Source: DATJHM01 sp963777355 (lineage in GTDB: Bacteria; Chloroflexota; Ktedonobacteria; Ktedonobacterales; Ktedonobacteraceae). Taken from it: 64,000 nucleotides of DNA. The stretch is taken from NCBI GenBank assembly GCA_963777355.1, contig CAVZQK010000022.1:186001-250000 (forward strand). The letters run 5' to 3'. The notes under the pieces were generated by a model. That model saw only the letters and a program-made list of their open reading frames with translations, searched no databases and was not told the origin of the DNA. Of the stretch, positions 19,940 through 28,905 are shown piece by piece (the first letter of the stretch is position 1; each line of letters begins with the position of its first letter). The position numbers were made by a program, and so were the translations under genes.

Positions 19940-21263
19940 CTATGGCAACAACAGCCAGATAGCGAGTGCGCCCACAAAGAGCATCAATGGAGTTACCAGA
20001 ATACCAACCTTAAAATAGTCTATGCCAGAAACGTCAAGGTTGCGCTGACGCAGGATTAAGAGCCAGAGGACAGTAGCCAATGACCCGACAGTCGTTAAAT
20101 TTGGTCCCAGATCACACCCGAAAATGGTGGCCGCCACAAAACCCAGCTGAGTGGAGGCAGCAGCATGTGGCAGACTATGCAATGCGGAATTCATTACCAC
20201 TGCCATTGGTACATTGTTAATAATGTTTGTCCCTAAAGCAGCACCCAGAGTGCCAATCATCACTGCCCCAAATCTCGTACCACCAGAAAGATGGTAGAGC
20301 AATTGACCAATCTGGGCCGTGAGTCCGGTACTTTCTACCGCCTGCACCAGCACAAACATGCCCGCAATAAAACCAAAGATCGACCATGAAATCTGTTTTC
20401 CAAGATCCAGAATAGTTATCTGTCGCCAGGACAGAGCACCAATAAAAAGAAGTAGCGCTCCACTGATAGAGACAAGAGAGAGAGGAACTTGCATAGCGGA
20501 AGCAACAATATAAGCAACTGCTACCAGCACCAGCACAGCACAGACGTAACGAAAATAGGCGGGATGCCGAATCAATTCTGCCGGTGAAGGCAGCCGTTTT
20601 AGCTCAAAAGTTCCCCGCACCTGTTTGTGATAGAGAAGAAAAAAGATACCGATATTCATGCCAATCACCACCAGACTGGGCAGCAAGAAGAGGCGCAGAA
20701 AGGTAAAAAGATTGAGATGGAAACTGAGAAGTGACAATAATGTTGATTGGATTACTGACAGGCAGCAAGAACGAGGCCGTATCAGCAATAAATGTACAGG
20801 CAAAAAGAAAAGGCAGCACAGGCAGACGCAAACGTGTCACCAGGATATAAACTATCGGCGTTAAAATCAAGGCCGTAGCATCATTAGAGAGGATCATCGA
20901 AATCAAGCAGCCAAGCAGGAAAGTATTCAGGAAGAGACGGCGGGAGCTACCACCAGAGAGGCGAGCCGCCTGACCTGCAAGCCAATCGAAGAGGCCAGCT
21001 ACCTCAGCCAGGGCGGAGAGACTCATCATGCCTAGAAAGAAACCGAAGGTATTCCAATCACTCAGGAGGGTTGAAAAGGCGCGAACAGGGCTAATAAGAC
21101 CAAGCAGGAGGAGAAGTAGAGCGCCCCCAAGAGCAAAGAGCGCTTCAGTAATCTTCCAGGGGCGGATCATAATGCCAAGCAAAGTAAGAAGAGTAATAAT
21201 TATGATAAGCAATGCCTGAACGAATGGCGAAATATGCACGAAAAAAAACATACTCAAATACAT
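19940..21263 (-). CDS. ArsB/NhaD-type (SLC13/IT superfamily) membrane transporter, frame-shifted
   Basis: About 440 aa, 10-12 helices. ILSNDATALILTPIVY and SNPINIIVTSQF are the first-half signature of ArsB/NhaD permeases, and LGTNIINNVPMAVVMNS is the matching second-half repeat. The substrate could be arsenite, Na+ or a dicarboxylate; the sequence alone does not decide. The frame breaks near the AAA at 20721-20723 (one extra base). Restoring it joins SQFHLNLFTFLRLFLLP. ATG 21263 follows GAAGG. Operon with the downstream stress protein; no arsR or arsC is nearby. Confidence 0.85.
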
Positions 21264-21388
21264 CCTTCAGCGTCTACTGGCGGGAGAAAAATAACGTCTG
21301 CTATGAATACGTAGCTGCCTCTCCTGAAGGAAACAACAAAGAAACAATAAGGAAACAAGCATGAGCTTAAATGAGGAAAGCAGAACAT

Positions 21389-22366
21389 TCAGTTCTGATA
21401 GATTTCAACGTTGGCCTGAACCCAACCATCCAGACAGCGTATCCAGGCTACGCCTTCCTGATAAATAAAAGGTTTGAGAGCATCAATGGGAGCATCAAGA
21501 GGTGGAGCTGAAGTTGATCCTCTATGAGAAAGTGTACTATAAGAAAGGGCGTGCATACTTGATAATACATACTCCCCAGCATGAATCAGGACGCCACCGT
21601 ACCAATGTCCCACTCCTTCGACGAAGTTATAGATATGTTGCGCATGCCAGAGTTCTGCCTGGACAACAACATCCTCAACTTTGGGGAAAGAATGATAGCT
21701 GCTTTTTGCTTCATCCTGCGGCACACATACAGCATTCCCCTGAGCCAACTGCTCAAGGGTTTGGACGAGAAGTTCGCCCCCTTTCTGCGCCGCCAGGATT
21801 TCTAACTGGTTGTAGGAAATACCATCTGGCACCGGAAAAGCGCTCTGTGCATAGATATCTCCACTATCCAGACTGGCCTCCAGCGTATGGACAGTGACAC
21901 CAGTCATGCTCTGCCCTTCACGAAAGGTCCAGAAGAGGGGGACTGGACCACGATTGGCTGGCAGCAATGAAGGATGTACGTTTAGCGCCGCTAGACGAGG
22001 AAGAGCGCACAGGACATCAGGAATACGTTGAGAAAAACAGGCTACACAGAGAAAATCTGCTTGATAGGCGCTGAGCGTAGAAATTGTTTGAGGATGAGAA
22101 AGGCGTTGTACCTCCCAGACCGGAATCTCCTGAGCATGGACCAGTTGCAGCAGAGAAGGATTCGCAGAGAGCAATGGAATCTGCACACGGCGACTTGCAG
22201 GCGGCTCACGACGCTGGATCACAGGAGCGCTTTTTTCTGCCAGTGACGAGCCAGGCAAAACAAGGGCACAAATATCGAGATCATGTTCCAGTAAAGCCAG
22301 AAAGACCGGAGTAGAAAAAGCCCCTTCCATCCCAAAAAAAAGCACACGAGGGCGGCTATTTGACAT
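21389..22366 (-). CDS. Formyltransferase-family protein related to methionyl-tRNA formyltransferase
   Basis: 325 aa. The N-terminal Rossmann-like domain starts RVLFFGMEGAFSTPVFLALL. NVHPSLLPANRGPVP holds the catalytic Asn and His, and TLEASLDSGDI the catalytic Asp, so it is probably an active 10-formyl-THF-dependent transferase or hydrolase. The canonical Fmt loop (SLLP-x-x-RGAAPIQ) is changed, so the acceptor is probably not Met-tRNA. The C-terminal domain is short. It is divergent from yggX and the selenoprotein radical SAM gene, whose promoter overlaps its start codon. Confidence 0.8.
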   Translation of the reverse strand: MSNSRPRVLFFGMEGAFSTPVFLALLEHDLDICALVLPGSSLAEKSAPVIQRREPPASRRVQIPLLSANPSLLQLVHAQEIPVWEVQRLSHPQTISTLSAYQADFLCVACFSQRIPDVLCALPRLAALNVHPSLLPANRGPVPLFWTFREGQSMTGVTVHTLEASLDSGDIYAQSAFPVPDGISYNQLEILAAQKGGELLVQTLEQLAQGNAVCVPQDEAKSSYHSFPKVEDVVVQAELWHAQHIYNFVEGVGHWYGGVLIHAGEYVLSSMHALSYSTLSHRGSTSAPPLDAPIDALKPFIYQEGVAWIRCLDGWVQANVEIYQN

Positions 22367-22388
22367 GCACTATCCTATCGAGTAGTAT
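22360..22388 (+). promoter_or_regulatory. Promoter for the yggX-radical SAM-ybaK operon
   Basis: TTGACA (22360-22365), 17 bp, TAGTAT (22383-22388). It begins inside the first codons of the divergent formyltransferase gene and lies 40 bp before the yggX start. Confidence 0.6.
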
Positions 22389-22428
22389 CAGTACAATGGG
22401 TAACGATCTTTATTCAGGAGTTTTTATC

Positions 22429-22788
22429 ATGCCACGAATAGTCTATTGTGTCAAATTGGGGCGCGAGCTCCCTGGCCTGGAAAAACCTCCCATGCCAGGT
22501 CCCCTGGGCCAGCGTATCTATGAACAGATCTCGCAGCAAGCCTGGAATATGTGGGCGGAACAGCGCATCCTGCTCATTAATCATTATAATCTCAGCATGG
22601 GAGATCCAGAAGCACGAAAAATTTTACGTGACCAGATGGAAGAATTTTTCTTTGGAGACGACGCGAAGGTGCCTGAAGGTTGGGTACCCGAAGGGGCAGG
22701 CGCAGGCGCGGCAACAAGTAGCAAAGGTGGCGGCGGCGGAGCACCAAGCAGCAAAGGTGGCGGCGGCGGAGCGCAGCGCAGAAAATGA
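22429..22788 (+). CDS. YggX-like oxidative-damage protection protein with Gly-rich tail
   Basis: 119 aa. MPRIVYCVKLGRELPGL, PGPLGQRIYEQISQQAWNMW and LINHYNLSMGDPEARKIL follow the YggX (Fe(II)-trafficking) family along its whole length, including the N-terminal Cys. YggX protects Fe-S proteins from oxidants. The family ends near residue 90; here about 30 residues are added, two tandem copies of SSKGGGGGA-type repeats and a basic end. ATG 22429 has CAGGAG 8 bases upstream. Its stop overlaps the radical SAM start (ATGA), so the two are translationally coupled, which suggests iron-sulfur protection or delivery for that enzyme. Confidence 0.8.
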   Translation: MPRIVYCVKLGRELPGLEKPPMPGPLGQRIYEQISQQAWNMWAEQRILLINHYNLSMGDPEARKILRDQMEEFFFGDDAKVPEGWVPEGAGAGAATSSKGGGGGAPSSKGGGGGAQRRK

Positions 22789-24212
22789 GAGGTAGCGGCG
22801 ATATCCTGCTGATTTCCTGCTACGAGTTGGGACATCAGCCCTTCCACCTGGCCTCCCTGGCGGCAACCCTGCAACAGGCCGGGTATCAACCATGCCTTAT
22901 TGACACAGCGCTGGACACTCTCTCTGACAAGGCTATACGGCAAGCTCAATTTGTGGCGATTGCAGTCCCCATGCATACTGCATTGCGCCTGGGAGAGCAG
23001 ATTGCGCGAAGAATACGCAGCGTTAATCCCGATGCGTTTATCTGTCTCTATGGGCTTTATGCACTACTCAACGCCGAGCATCTGCTACAAGAAAGCATCG
23101 ATGCAGCGATTGGCGGCGAATATGAGATACCCCTGCTCAAACTGGTCCAAAGTCTCGAACAAGGAGAGGAGGAGCTGGCTGTTGAGGGAGTTTCGACACG
23201 CGCTCACAGCAGCAGCGCCTGGATCGAGCGCACACCTTTTCTCCAGCCAGCGCGTCAACAACTTCCCGCCCTTGAACGCTATGCACGCCTGGAATGGGGA
23301 GAAGAACAGCGCCTCGTAGGATACACCGAAGCGACAAGAGGCTGCAAACATACATGCAAGCATTGTCCGGTAACGCCAATCTATCATGGGCGTTTTTTTG
23401 CCGTGCCTGTCTCGATTGTCCTGGCGGATATCCGGGCCCAGGTCAGGCAAGGAGCACAACATATTACCTTTGGCGATCCAGATTTCTGGAATGGTCCCAC
23501 GCACGCCATACGTATAGCGAGAGCGCTGCACCAGGAATTTCCGGATGTGACCTTCGATGCAACAATCAAAATTGAGCATATCTTACAACATCGGCACCTT
23601 CTCCCGGAGATGCATGAGCTAGGTTGTCTCTTCTTTGTCTCGGCGGTTGAATCGCTGAACGATACAGTCTTGCAACGACTGGATAAAGGACACACAGCAG
23701 AAGATGTCCTGGAAGCCTTTAGGCTGACAGAGCAGGCAGGAATCAATCTGCGCCCCTCGCTACTGCCATTTACGCCGTGGGAGACAATGGAGAGTTATCA
23801 GTACTTACTGGACTTTTTTGAAGAGCAGCATCTTATCGAGCAGATTGATCCCGTGCATCTCTCCATTCGGTTGCTTATCCCACCCGGTTCCGCATTGCTC
23901 AATGATCGTGAGAGTCAACAATGGTTAGGAGAACTGGATGCTGGGAGTTATAGTTATCGCTGGAAGCATCCAGATTCTCGCATGGACAGGCTACAACAGC
24001 AGATCGCGCAACTGGTCGAACAAGAAGATAGCTGTCAGGCAGATAAAGTAGAGACCTTTTTTCAGATCAAAGCCCTGACAAAGGCGATACAGGGAGAAGA
24101 TTTCTCTGCTGAACAGGCGATAGAACAGTATGGTCAGAAAAAAGTGCTCCCGCACCTGACTGAATCCTGGTTCTGCTGAGCGGAACCGAAAGCGGACCAG
24201 TTGGCCCCATAA
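22785..24212 (+). CDS. CUAEP-tail B12-binding-type radical SAM selenoprotein
   Basis: N-terminal cobalamin-binding-like domain (about residues 1-140, ILLISCYELGHQPFHLASL to EAAIGGEYE-like end), then a radical SAM core with CKHTCKHC (C-x3-C-x2-C, about residue 191) and FGDPDFWNGP. The conventional frame stops at TGA 24177-24179 after WFC. Reading TGA as Sec gives Cys-Sec-Ala-Glu-Pro and seven more residues to TAA at 24212. Cys-Sec/Cys-Ala-Glu-Pro is, as I recall, the hallmark of a named radical SAM (seleno)protein family of unknown reaction. The tail fits in the space before ybaK's ribosome site. Sec machinery is not in the window. Confidence 0.85.
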
Positions 24213-24216
24213 CGCG
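24180..24216 (+). promoter_or_regulatory. Candidate bacterial SECIS element
   Basis: Directly after the TGA, GG-A-CC (24194-24198) can pair with GGCC (24203-24206) with a bulged A, leaving an AGUU loop whose G-U lies about 21 bases past the TGA. Bacterial SECIS hairpins carry a G-U in a short apical loop at about this distance. An outer GCG/CGC pair may extend it. Hand-folded only. Confidence 0.5.
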
Positions 24217-24256
24217 AAGAGAAATGAGAAGAGAAATGGAATTGCGAGGAGAAGAC

Positions 24257-24736
24257 ATGACTGAAGGACTAAGTGGCAGCGCACGTAAAGTTCAGGAAGC
24301 ATTGCAAGCGGATGGATTCGCCAGCGAGGTTGTTGAGCTACCAGATTCGACGCGCACGGCGAAAGAGGCGGCCCAGGCTATCGGTTGTCAGGTTGCCCAG
24401 ATTGTTAAATCCTTGATTTTTCGGGGCAAAGAGAGCGGGAAGCCAATCCTGGTTGTTGCCAGTGGGAGCAATCGGGTTAATGAGCAGCGTCTGGGCGAAT
24501 TAGCAGGCGAGGCAATAGAGAAGGCTAATGCTCAATTCGTCCGCCAGCAGACAGGGTATGCGGTTGGCGGAGTGCCGCCAATCGGTCATGTCGAGCGGAT
24601 ACGCACTTTTATCGATCAGGATCTCTTACAGTATGACGAGATCTGGGCGGCGGCAGGAACGCCTTTCGCCGTCTTTCGGCTGACGCCTGCTGACTTGCAA
24701 GCGATGACGAGTGGAGAAGTTGTAAGCATCCTCTAG
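24257..24736 (+). CDS. YbaK/ProX-type aminoacyl-tRNA deacylase
   Basis: 159 aa. Hydrolyses mischarged tRNAs, typically Cys-tRNA(Pro) or Ala-tRNA(Pro). ARKVQEALQADGFASEVVEL and TAKEAAQAIGCQVAQIVKSLIF (with the conserved Lys) start the fold, and AVGGVPPIGH is the signature Gly-Gly-x-Pro-Pro loop. ATG 24257 is preferred over the upstream ATG because GCGAGGAG precedes it. It is 44 bp after the selenoprotein end and probably in the same operon; a role in tRNA charged with Cys/Sec-like residues is only speculation. Confidence 0.88.
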   Translation: MTEGLSGSARKVQEALQADGFASEVVELPDSTRTAKEAAQAIGCQVAQIVKSLIFRGKESGKPILVVASGSNRVNEQRLGELAGEAIEKANAQFVRQQTGYAVGGVPPIGHVERIRTFIDQDLLQYDEIWAAAGTPFAVFRLTPADLQAMTSGEVVSIL

Positions 24737-24844
24737 TATATGAATCTTCTTTCCTTCAGCCATTCGTCAAAGATATAATAGAAGCTGACGGCGTACCTAT
24801 AAGAGAAGAATATATCTACTCAGAGGGTTGGAAAGAAGGCCAGG

Positions 24845-25327
24845 ATGGATTTAGCGATTAAAAAGCAGGCTTTACGCCATTTTACGTATGGACTCTACGA
24901 AGTAACATGCGCGGAAGGGAATGAGGTAAACGCGTTTACCGCAAACTGGTTGACGCAAGTCTCGTTTGAACCACCACTGCTTGCGGTTTCTGTCGAAAAC
25001 AATTCAAAATCTCTGCCAATGATTGAACGGACGCGCAAGTTCGCGATTAGTGTGCTCCATAAGGGAACAGAACAGGTGAAACTGGCAGGCGCATTAGGGA
25101 AATCGGCAATGAAGCATCCAGATAAGATGGCGGGGATCGCGTATACTGTTCAGGAAAATGGCTATGTGACGCTGGATGACGCGCTCTCCTGGGTCGCGTG
25201 TGAGGTGCGTCAGACCGTGCCGGCAGGAGATTCGACGCTGCTGGTGGCCGAGGTAGTTGACGTGGGAGTAATCCGCGAGGGAGAACCATTGACAATGAGA
25301 GAGGCAGGCTTCCGCCACGCAGGCTAA
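24845..25327 (+). CDS. Flavin reductase-like domain protein
   Basis: 160 aa, FMN-binding split barrel. FTYGLYEVTCAEG, NAFTANWLTQVSFEPPLLAVSV and FAISVLHKG are the standard motifs of flavin reductase-like proteins (HpaC/ferric reductase group). It may supply reduced FMN or act on a small substrate; the partner is unknown. ATG 24845 is preceded by AAGGCCAGG. Likely its own unit, 108 bp after ybaK. Confidence 0.88.
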   Translation: MDLAIKKQALRHFTYGLYEVTCAEGNEVNAFTANWLTQVSFEPPLLAVSVENNSKSLPMIERTRKFAISVLHKGTEQVKLAGALGKSAMKHPDKMAGIAYTVQENGYVTLDDALSWVACEVRQTVPAGDSTLLVAEVVDVGVIREGEPLTMREAGFRHAG

Positions 25328-25503
25328 CCTCATAAACGTAGAGATTCTCCCTTTCTAGAAAAACCAGGAGAACTTGCGCAGAGGTCTACCTCTGCGCTAT
25401 ACTCAACGCGACACGGCCACGCGAAGAACGTATCTAAACGTCTCAGCATAAGCAATTGGCTGTCTTCTAGCTCCAACACGTTCTAAAGGAGTTTTTTTAC
25501 CCT

Positions 25504-26163
25504 ATGCAACAGAGAAGCCCAATCTCCGCAAGTGGTCCTGACATATACCAACCTGGCTGTGCCTTCTGTGAAAAAGATTTACTTAATCCTTACATTTTGA
25601 AAGAGACCGGAATATTTCGCATCGTCGCCGATCATGCCCCTCTATTAGAAGGCCATATACTTATTGTGCCGCGCAACCACTATTCATGCTATGGCGACGT
25701 TCCAGCAGACCATGATAAAGAGCTAAAGAGCCTGAAAGAAGAGGTCAAACGCTTCTTTGAGCAGTATTATGAGCGCATCGTCTATTGGGAACATGGAATA
25801 TTTCACCAGACAGTCTTTCACGCGCACCTGCATTGTTTTCCATTCGGGGATATCAGCTATCGTCTCTCAGAAGGTTTGCATGAGCAATTGATTCAGGACC
25901 AGGAAGAGATTCGGGTCTGGCATAGAGAACATGGGCAGTATTTTTACCTGGAAGACGCCGAGAATGCCACCCTATTCGCGCCGAGAAACGATGCTTATAC
26001 GAGAATTGTGCGCGGGATTCTGGGGCGAGGTGTCGTAGAACAGAGTGGGATCAGGCACTGGAGGAGCGCTCAACAGCGCCAGGAAGAGGGGAAGCCTTTG
26101 ATTAAGTCAGTTACAGCCAGGTGGCACCAATTTCAACAACAAGAGGTAGAACATGCCGATTAA
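25504..26163 (+). CDS. HIT-family (histidine triad) protein
   Basis: 219 aa. GCAFCEKD has the two N-terminal Cys of zinc-type HIT proteins, EGHILIVPRNHYSCYG is the middle strand, and VFHAHLHCFPF carries the His-x-His-x-His catalytic triad. Family members are nucleotide hydrolases or transferases. The C-terminal 90 residues are an extension without a known domain. AAAGGAG lies 12 bases before ATG 25504. Its end overlaps the next gene by 11 bp, so they are coupled. Confidence 0.85.
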   Translation: MQQRSPISASGPDIYQPGCAFCEKDLLNPYILKETGIFRIVADHAPLLEGHILIVPRNHYSCYGDVPADHDKELKSLKEEVKRFFEQYYERIVYWEHGIFHQTVFHAHLHCFPFGDISYRLSEGLHEQLIQDQEEIRVWHREHGQYFYLEDAENATLFAPRNDAYTRIVRGILGRGVVEQSGIRHWRSAQQRQEEGKPLIKSVTARWHQFQQQEVEHAD

Positions 26164-27016
26164 ACCAATAAATGACGAGTATATTATCGCGGGAGAAATG
26201 ACGCTGCATTATGTACAGTGGGGAGCCGAAGGAACGCCGGTGGTCTGTGTCCACGGTCTAACCGCCAACGCATTCTGTTTTCAAGCGCTAGCAGATGCCC
26301 TTGCGCCCGATCACCGTGTCTTTGCCTATGATCTGCGTGGCAGAGGAGACAGCGACAAACCCGAAGATGACTATAGCATTCCAACGCATGCGCTGGATCT
26401 ATTAGAGCTGCTGGATGGCCTGGGACTGGAAAAGCCAGTAATAGTTGGACACTCACTTGGAGCATCGATTGCCCTCTATTTTGCAGCCCACTATCCAGAC
26501 CGGCTCAGCAAACTGGTACTCATGGATGGAGGTGCGCCACTGCCGTGGAAGAAGCCAGAGGAGGCTCCTCAGTGGCTTATCAACTCAATGGCGCGTCTCG
26601 GAACGCCAGCGCCTTCTTACAAAGCCTACGTCGCCCAACTACAGGCATTGCCATTTCTGGGTCCCTACTGGAACGAATACGCGGAGATCTACATCAAGAA
26701 TGATGTAAGGCCAGAAAATAATGGTTCAGTCGTCGCAAAAGCCGATGTACAGGCAATTCTTGAAGAAGGGAAACGTCTTCCGGAAGGGCTACCGGAAGAA
26801 CAATGGGCAAAAGTACGTGTACCCACGCTGCTTCTGAGAGCGGGACAGAAATTGATAAACGAGGGAGATCAGATCCTGAGTGAAGCGATGGCAGAGCAGG
26901 CCCAGCAGAGCATTCCTGATTGTCAGCTTGTACAGTATCCCAACCTCAATCATTACACCATTCTCTTTGCCATTGAGCCTGGGCCGCTGCAAGCAATCCG
27001 GGAATTCATCGACTAA
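26153..27016 (+). CDS. Alpha/beta hydrolase
   Basis: 287 aa. VCVHGLTAN is the oxyanion strand, FAYDLRGRGDSDKP the next loop, VGHSLGASIAL the nucleophile elbow (Ser about residue 103), and PNLNHYTILF carries the probable catalytic His. Typical of haloalkane dehalogenase/lactonase-like hydrolases; the substrate is unknown. Overlaps the HIT gene. Confidence 0.9.
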   Translation: MPIKPINDEYIIAGEMTLHYVQWGAEGTPVVCVHGLTANAFCFQALADALAPDHRVFAYDLRGRGDSDKPEDDYSIPTHALDLLELLDGLGLEKPVIVGHSLGASIALYFAAHYPDRLSKLVLMDGGAPLPWKKPEEAPQWLINSMARLGTPAPSYKAYVAQLQALPFLGPYWNEYAEIYIKNDVRPENNGSVVAKADVQAILEEGKRLPEGLPEEQWAKVRVPTLLLRAGQKLINEGDQILSEAMAEQAQQSIPDCQLVQYPNLNHYTILFAIEPGPLQAIREFID

Positions 27017-27110
27017 AACGAGTCTATGATAGGTCCATATTTATGAAGAGAATCTTCGTTTTCAGATACATTCCAAGCGAGATCAGTGAAAAAGTCTTTT
27101 GATAAAGGTT

Positions 27111-27149
27111 AAAAAAGAGGAATGTGACTAATCCACATCCCCTCTTTTC
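27111..27149 (+). terminator. Convergent terminator
   Basis: AAAAGAGG-ATGTG and CACAT-CCTCTTTT form a stem with short internal mismatch, A-run before and T-run after. It lies between two converging genes. Confidence 0.75.
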
Positions 27150-27157
27150 AGGTCAAG

Positions 27158-27943
27158 TTACTTAGAGCTGGCGACACGTGGCGGGATCGCTTTTTCAGTG
27201 GCATACTTCTTACGGCGTTCACCAACGTAGCGATCTGGTCTGGGAACGACTTCTTCACGGCGATAGGAGCCACTCGCATCGGTATTAATGCCAGGGTAAT
27301 TCGGGCCAAAGTTATAGTGGCCCGTTTCGGCAGGAGAGAGAGGACCCTTCGCGAACATTGGGACACCCGTTGGCATAGAGCGTTCTGGCTCTGGCATCTC
27401 GTCATAGAGATCAGCAGGAACCGCATTCAAGCCGCGCTTGAGCAGATCAGCCTCATTTACCGTCAGACGCAACTGCTCAGCATCAGGCTGCTGAATCACA
27501 CTATGAGGGATATAGAGGGCTTTGACGAAGAGATCGCCCTGCTCAACGAGCACATAGTGTTTAAAGCGAGCCTGCACCGTACCAATCAGCTCGCCGTCTT
27601 TATCAAGCACACGCTGCCCAATAGAGAACGGCGTATGATAAGGGTTTGGCACAGTCAGATAGCGTTCTTTTGGCGCGGCCATCGGATCTTCTAAAGCCCA
27701 GCCCATAATACCGACAATAATGAGAACGACACCGACAATGGTGAGCCAGGGGGTCTCAGGAACAAATAGCAAGCCAGCTACCGTCATCAGAATGGCGGCA
27801 CTTAGAAGTGCAGGCCATAGACTCGGATTGGGCAGATGGATATGCGGTTCCTCATGCGCCCCCTCAGCTCCCCCGTGTTCAGTGTTGAGGGATGTATCCA
27901 ACTCATCTTCTGTGAGATGAGCGCTTTTGAGAGAACTGTCCAT
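27158..27943 (-). CDS. Two-helix membrane protein with PRC-barrel-like domain
   Basis: 261 aa. An acidic/His-rich N-terminus (about 1-40), two close helices at 43-60 and 67-84 (LLSAAILMTVAGLLFV; LTIVGVVLIIVGIMGWAL) that resemble actinobacterial cytochrome oxidase subunit IV. A soluble part follows: FSIGQRVLDKDGELIGTVQ to PHSVIQQ, which looks like a PRC-barrel/DUF2171 domain. The Pro/Tyr-rich tail is unassigned. No oxidase genes are adjacent, so function is open. AGGAAGGCGAG upstream of ATG. Confidence 0.65.
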   Translation of the reverse strand: MDSSLKSAHLTEDELDTSLNTEHGGAEGAHEEPHIHLPNPSLWPALLSAAILMTVAGLLFVPETPWLTIVGVVLIIVGIMGWALEDPMAAPKERYLTVPNPYHTPFSIGQRVLDKDGELIGTVQARFKHYVLVEQGDLFVKALYIPHSVIQQPDAEQLRLTVNEADLLKRGLNAVPADLYDEMPEPERSMPTGVPMFAKGPLSPAETGHYNFGPNYPGINTDASGSYRREEVVPRPDRYVGERRKKYATEKAIPPRVASSK

Positions 27944-28232
27944 AAGCTCTCGCCTTCCTAATGAGAAGTTTTTCGTTTTGTCAGGATATACTTATTTCCA
28001 GCGCAGTATCCCTAAAGCAGACCAAAAAAGAAGAGATCTGCATTCAGCCGTCCAATACGCTCGATCTATAGAAAGGAGAGTAGACAGGAAAGGCTGCAAA
28101 ATCTAGTGATTCGCACCAGGAAACAATCCTGTTACTAAGAATAGCACACATGATCAAATTTGACCAGAGTAGTGCCCTGAGCACATTCCTTTGTAGGGGA
28201 GACAACATCGGGCGAGAGCGTGGTCAGCGGGC
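27944..28232. other. Intergenic, no gene seen
   Basis: Left half of a 559-bp gap. I see no open frame with a ribosome site; the right half is the 70-bp tandem repeat. Confidence 0.4.
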
Positions 28233-28448
28233 AGGAGACGGGCTAGCCGATCTGCCCTACGAGAGGTTCTCCTTCCTGCATTGGCCTGGTTTGCCAGGCT
28301 AGAGGAGACGGGCTAGCCGATCTGCCCTACGAGAGGTTCTCCTTCCTGCATTGGCCTGGTTTGCCAGGCTAGAGGAGACGGGCTAGCCGATCTGCCCTAC
28401 GAGAGGTTCTCCTTCCTGCATTGGCCTGGTTTGCCAGGCTAGAGGAGA
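28233..28448. repeat. 70-bp tandem repeat, three exact copies
   Basis: Copies start at 28233, 28303 and 28373 and are identical, with six bases of a fourth. Each unit contains GCCTGG-TTTG-CCAGGC, a 6-bp hairpin, and TTGCCA. No spacers differ, so it is not a CRISPR array. The third unit's TTGCCA is the -35 of the following promoter. Confidence 0.95.
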
Positions 28449-28460
28449 ACATGCTATAGT
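28431..28460 (+). promoter_or_regulatory. Promoter using the repeat's TTGCCA as -35
   Basis: TTGCCA (28431-28436), 18 bp, TATAGT (28455-28460) with upstream TG (extended -10, TGCTATAGT). It lies 42 bp before the DUF1330 gene. Confidence 0.6.
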
Positions 28461-28502
28461 TGGGATGGAGTAGAAGAGCAAAGAGAAGGAAGGAGCAAAA
28501 GC

Positions 28503-28790
28503 ATGTCTGCCTATTTTGTTGTCGAAGTTACAGTCACAGACCCGCAACTGTATGAGGAATATCGAAAGCTAGTTGACCCAACGCTGGAAAAGTATGGCGG
28601 AAAGTTTCTCATACGCGGAGGGAGTAGCCAGACAATTGAAGGCGATTGGAAGCCACAACGCCTGGTGATCGTCGAATTTGAAAATACTGAGCAATTTCAA
28701 AGCTGGTACTATTCGCCTGAATATACCGAGGCCAAGAATATCCGCTTTCGCGCAGCCACTTCTAAAGGTGTTTTAGTTCAGGGAGTTTAA
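28503..28790 (+). CDS. DUF1330 family protein
   Basis: 95 aa, ferredoxin-like dimeric barrel fold. MSAYFVVEVTVTDPQLYEEYRK, YGGKFLIRGG and FENTEQFQSWYYSPEYTEAK are the family motifs. Function not known; the fold relates to small monooxygenases and lyases. AAGGAAGGAGC precedes ATG 28503. Confidence 0.93.
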   Translation: MSAYFVVEVTVTDPQLYEEYRKLVDPTLEKYGGKFLIRGGSSQTIEGDWKPQRLVIVEFENTEQFQSWYYSPEYTEAKNIRFRAATSKGVLVQGV

Positions 28791-28905
28791 ACAGAAAGAG
28801 CTAATCAACAGGAGCCTCCCTGAAGGGCTGAAAAGGCAGCAAACATATTCCCAGTGTATCGGCTCCTGAAGAGAATACAAAAGAGATTTTTAGCAATACT
28901 AGGAG

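Noticed and set aside
28233..28448. Possible CRISPR array
   Set aside because: The 70-bp units are contiguous and identical, with no variable spacers and no cas genes nearby.
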